The translations under genes and the position numbers were made by a program. The notes under the pieces are model-generated. The model saw nothing but the letters and a program-made list of their open reading frames with translations, was not told the origin of the DNA and did not search any database. Source: Rhizophagus irregularis (taxonomy: Eukaryota; Glomeromycota; Glomeromycetes; Glomerales; Glomeraceae). Taken from it: a stretch of 64,000 nucleotides of DNA. Below are positions 60,480-64,000 of the stretch, piece by piece; the stretch's first letter is position 1; the number at the start of each line of letters is the position of its first letter. The stretch lies in the NCBI RefSeq assembly GCF_026210795.1, contig NC_089440.1:310001-374000 (forward strand), read 5' to 3'.

Positions 60480-61931
60480 ATGTTTGAAAATTCTCAAGAC
60501 GTCGCTAATGACTATGAAAGATTATTTGAAACCGAAGAAGGTTATGATGTTATTATTTATGCTAGTGAAGATGGAAGTAGAGAAATTCATGCACATTCAT
60601 TTGTATTACGTACAAGGTCACAATATTTTCGTACAGAATTCTCTAATGAATCGCTTGTGAGGAGGGATGGAAGATTTATTCTTAACATACCTAATATTTC
60701 CCCTCAATTACTTATAAAGATTATAAGGTAACGTATAAGTTATATTATTTAAGATTTATGAGAATAATCTTAACCATCTTTGAGAAATTCTAATAATTTT
60801 CTTTTCTAAAATTTTAAAAGATTTATTTATTGTGGAAAGACTAATCTGGAGGAATTACAAGAGTCTGATATTTTAAGACTTTTGATAGCAGTAGAAAGGT
60901 TTAATATTCAACCTTTAATTAAATCCATTCAGAAATATTTGATTGAAAATAAGAATAATTATGTACAACAAAATTCTATTGAAATTCTTAAAAAGATTCA
61001 TCAAAATAATGCTTTTATAGTTTTACAGAATATTTGCATCAAGAAAATTTGTGAAGATCCTCAAATATTACTTAGTAAATTTAACAGTTTAAGTGCATCT
61101 TTATTGGAGTTACTATTTAACAGGGACGATTTACCGCTAGACGAAATTGTTATCTGGGATAATTTGATTGGATGGTGTCGGGCTCAACACAGAATTCCAC
61201 AAGATCCTACACAATGGAATAATGACGAAATCACAAATATGGAGAGAACTATTCATAGATTTGTTCCATTGATAAGGTTTTGTCATATTTCTCCGGAAAA
61301 TTTTGCTATTAAAGTATATCCATTTAAAGAAATAATACCAAATGATTTAATTAATGACATGGTCAAATTTCATATGACTCAAAATCAGCAATTTAATAAT
61401 GATAGACGACCTCCTAGATGTAGCATTGATTCTGTAATAATTAATCAAAATCACATTGCAGTTTTTGCAAATTGGATTTATAGGAAAAATAAATTCTATG
61501 GATATATTCCTTATAAGTTTAATCTTTTATATAGAGCCAGCAGGGATGGTAATACAACTGAGTCATTTCATAAAAAATGTGATAATAAAGGTGCTACTTT
61601 AGTTATAGTAAAAATCGCAAATTCAAAACAAATAGTTGGAGGATATAATCCACTTTCTTGGGATAATTCTTCGGGTTGGAAGTCTAATTATGATAGTTTT
61701 ATATTTTCATTTACAGATAGAAATGACCTTCGTAGTGCAAAAGTATGTTATAGTCATGGTGACGCAAAATCTATAGGTTGTCATTCAGACAAAGGTCCAA
61801 CTTTTGGTTGGAATTTGAATGTTTATAAAGGTACCTGGTACAATGATCAAACAAATTCTTATACTAATATTGGTATACCCGGAAAGTTTGATGCAGATGA
61901 CTATGAAGTTTTTAAAGTTATTAAAAGATAA
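60480..61931 (+). CDS. BTB-BACK-TLDc domain protein, shortest intact copy
   Basis: Exons 60480-60727 and 60821-61931 with a 93 nt intron give 452 residues. Start MFENSQDVANDYERLFETEE. BTB has YDVIIYASEDGSREIHAHS, where the usual Gly in YAGE is Ser. Exon 2 opens FIYCGKTNLEELQESDILRL. BACK ends with FNNDRRPPR. TLDc is the IFANWIYRKNKFYGYIPYKF form, with CDNKGAT, IVGGYNPLSWDNSSGW and GPTFGWNLNVYKGTW, a loop shared only with the 55039 gene and shorter than usual. It ends DYEVFKVIKR with Lys for Gln in VFQV. It does not have the eight-residue insertion of its partner. Confidence 0.93.
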
Positions 61932-62170
61932 TATTTGTAACATATTTATATTTAATATTAAAATTTTTTGTATTAAATAAAAGTTTTATTTTTATACGTA
62001 TTGTATGTTTATTCATTCAACCTTAAATAATATAAATTATAAAAATATATGATTTGGAAAATTTTATTAATGTTACTATATATAATTAAATTCTATTTTG
62101 TAATTTTCTTGGTGACATCACAAGAAAATGTAATCACGTGTGATCGGTGTGATTTCCACACAAGATTTAT
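61932..62170. other. Short intergenic spacer
   Basis: The 3' flank of the 60480 gene (TTAAATAAAAGTTTTAT and CGTATTGTATGTTTATTCAT) repeats the 3' flank of the 55039 gene at 56563-56617, showing that the duplication extends past the genes. Confidence 0.55.
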
Positions 62171-62213
62171 CATGTGATTTTCATTGTAGAATAAATAAGG
62201 TCGATCAAACTTT
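62171..62213 (+). promoter_or_regulatory. Conserved upstream element
   Basis: CATGTGATTTTCATTGTAGA followed by ATAAATAAGGTCGATCAAAC is a diverged form of 21562-21608, at a similar distance before the 62256 start. Confidence 0.5.
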
Positions 62214-62255
62214 GTGCGTATAATTGTGTAATACAAATTTCTTTTTCTTAAAAAA

Positions 62256-63757
62256 ATGGCCTTTGAATATTCTCAAGAAATAAACAATGATTTGGAAAAA
62301 TTATTTGAAGCAGAAGAAGAATATAACGTTATTATCTATTCTGGTGAAAATAACAATATAAAAGAATTTCATGCACATTCAATTTTATTACGCATTAGGT
62401 CTCAATATTTTCGTTCAGCATTCTCTAAGGAGCGGTCTGAGAAGAAGGATGGAAAATATGTTTTTAATTTTCCTAATATTTCTCCCCAATTTTATAAAAT
62501 TATTTTAAGGTAATGAGAAAAATAAGTATTGAAATAATATGTATTAATATAAACTACCACGATAACTTCAATATGTATATTTTTTTAATATTTAGATTTA
62601 TTTATTGTGGGAAGATCGATTTGTCGAAATTACAGGGACCAGATATCCTAAAACTTTTGATAGCAGTGGATGAACTAAAAATTCAAACATTAATTCTTTG
62701 TATTCAAGAATACTTGATTAAACATCAACATGAGTTTTTACAACAAAATCCTTTAGAAATTCTTGAAACTGTCTACCAACGTGAAACTTTTACAAATTTG
62801 TGGAACTATTATCTTGAAGAAATTTGTGCTAAGCCAGATACATTGTTTAAATCTAATAAGTTTACAAATTTAAAAGCACCTTTATTAGAATTACTTTTAA
62901 AAAGAGATGATTTATCATTGGACGAAATTGATATATGGGATAGCTTAATCAAATGGGGTTACGCTCAGCATCCTTCTATTCAACAAGATGTTAAGAAATG
63001 GAATAAAGAAGAAATTACAATTATGGAAAGAACTCTTCATAAATTTATTCCTTTGATTAGATTTTACCATGTAGATTCGGAAGATTTTTTTTTAAAAGTA
63101 TATCCTTTTAAAATATTAATACCTGAAGATATACTTGATAATGTACTTGCATTTCATATGGCACCAAGTAAGAAATCTAGTCTTAATATACAACCCCCTA
63201 GAAAGTCAAAAAATGTATATGGTTCTGTTATAATTGGACCACAACATTTTGCTATTTTTTCTAGTTGGATTGAAAAGAAAGATGCTTCAAGAAACATTCC
63301 TTATAATTTCAATTTACTTTATCGTGCTAGTAGGGATGGTAACACAGCTGCAGCCTTTCATACTAAGTGTAATAATAAAGGAGCTACTATTGTTATATTA
63401 AAAATTCCAAATTCGGAACATATATTGGGAGGTTATAATCCACTTCAATGGGGTTCAAATGCATGGAAGTCTACAAGGGATAGTTTTTTATTTTCATTTA
63501 CGAATAAAAATGATCATAACAGTGCAAAAGTGGGTCATGTTAACACAGATTATGGTAATGCTATATATTGTCATCAAAATTATGGACCAGCATTTGGCGG
63601 TGGTCATGATTTATTTCAAGATAGTGATAGTAAATGGAAAAATTATTCAGGTTTTTATTCTTATTCTGAAGTTGACATACCACAAAGTCATAAGTCGGGT
63701 TGTTATAATATTTTTGACGTAGAGGATTACGAAGTTTTTCAAGTTATTAAAAAGTGA
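62256..63757 (+). CDS. BTB-BACK-TLDc domain protein
   Basis: Exons 62256-62509 and 62596-63757 with an 86 nt intron give 471 residues. Although the DNA stays open through most of the intron, GTAATG and TTTAG sites match the other copies and are used here. Start MAFEYSQEINNDLEKLFEAE. BTB has YNVIIYSGENNNIKEFHAHS. BACK has KRDDLSLDEIDIWDSLIKWG, Gly for the usual Cys. TLDc has FAIFSSWIEKKDASRNIPYN, shortened by loss of the YYNESN loop, then CNNKGAT (Asn for Asp), ILGGYNPLQWGSNAW, GPAFGGGHDLFQDSDSKW and DVEDYEVFQVIKK. Its promoter resembles the 18947 group while its TLDc resembles the 33781/42041 group. Confidence 0.92.
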
Positions 63758-64000
63758 ACAATTTGATTATTGATTTTGTCCAACCATTTTATAGAGGAAA
63801 TATTTTATTATTTGTTTAAATAAATATAAAAATAAATTCCAATAATTATTCATCATGTTAATCTGTGTACTTAAAATAGCTAAAATTTTTTTAAAAAAAG
63901 CAAATATTTCACGTATGTTTTTATTAATATTAACTGACTGATAGAATAAGCAATAAATTAAGTTTCAAGTTTGTTGATTTAGTTTTCACTTTATTAATCT
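63758..64000. other. Right edge, no gene seen
   Basis: AT-rich 3' flank of the 62256 gene; nothing further could be recognised. Confidence 0.5.

Noticed and set aside
62513-62595. Reading exon 2 of the 62256 gene as starting at 62513
   Set aside because: The stretch is the intron, which happens to lack stops; the GTAATG and TTTAG sites and phase match all other copies.
1-64000. LTR retrotransposon, rRNA, tRNA or viral insertion
   Set aside because: No reverse transcriptase motif, paired LTRs, ribosomal sequence or cloverleaf was seen on reading; a dedicated search would be needed to exclude diverged forms.

Overview
The window looks like nuclear DNA of a glomeromycete (arbuscular mycorrhizal) fungus of the Rhizophagus type. 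The DNA is very AT-rich. Genes carry short 68-94 nt GT..AG introns, and the gene content (BTB-BACK-TLDc proteins, TKL-like kinases with an N-terminal CxxC..CxxC stretch, a FAR1/MULE protein) matches families known to be strongly expanded in that group. Species assignment is inference from gene style; there is no rRNA or tRNA to confirm it.

The dominant content is a dispersed cluster of BTB-BACK-TLDc genes. Fourteen copies are intact (starting on the left at 7909, 9915, 14476, 18947, 21661, 26847, 30033, 33781, 42041, 45119, 48734, 55039, 60480 and 62256). One copy (6105-7601) has a one-base frameshift, two are badly decayed (12680-13450, 50928-51915), and smaller relics lie near 20.8, 21.3, 23.6, 26.5, 28.6-29.3 and 44.4 kb. 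Every copy has the same two-exon plan: a BTB exon, one phase-2 intron after an ILR motif, then a BACK+TLDc exon beginning FIYCG or similar. With the splice sites given here all 14 intact copies add up to a multiple of three and encode 452-477 residues. Both strands are used, in local runs: minus 6-16 kb, plus 19-31.5 kb, minus 33.8-35.3 and 42-50 kb, plus 55-64 kb.

Layout: 1-1462 FAR1/MULE protein running off the left edge. 2025-4873 TKL-like kinase broken by a 1.4 kb TIR element. 6.1-11.4 kb three tandem BTB-TLDc copies, with a small TA-flanked MITE between the second and third. 12.7-16 kb a relic and one intact copy. 16.5-18.2 kb a CpG-rich island unlike the rest of the window. 18.9-31.5 kb four plus-strand copies with relics and a hAT-like MITE. 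33.8-35.3 kb one copy. 37.8-40.07 kb an intact nine-exon kinase. 42-52 kb three intact copies and a relic on the minus strand, two with different TIR elements nearby. 53.2-59 kb two kinase relics and a decayed gene. 55-63.8 kb three plus-strand copies.

Working model (inference): this is a birth-and-death array. BTB-BACK supplies dimerisation and Cullin-3 recruitment and the TLDc domain is the variable target or sensor end; in other eukaryotes TLDc proteins bind the V-ATPase. Subfamilies carry different conserved upstream elements, one gene (48734-50231) is a mosaic of two subfamilies, and MITEs mark duplication events. The most unusual region is 16510-18180, whose dinucleotide biases and open frames fit DNA written backwards without complementing, which points to an artefact rather than biology.
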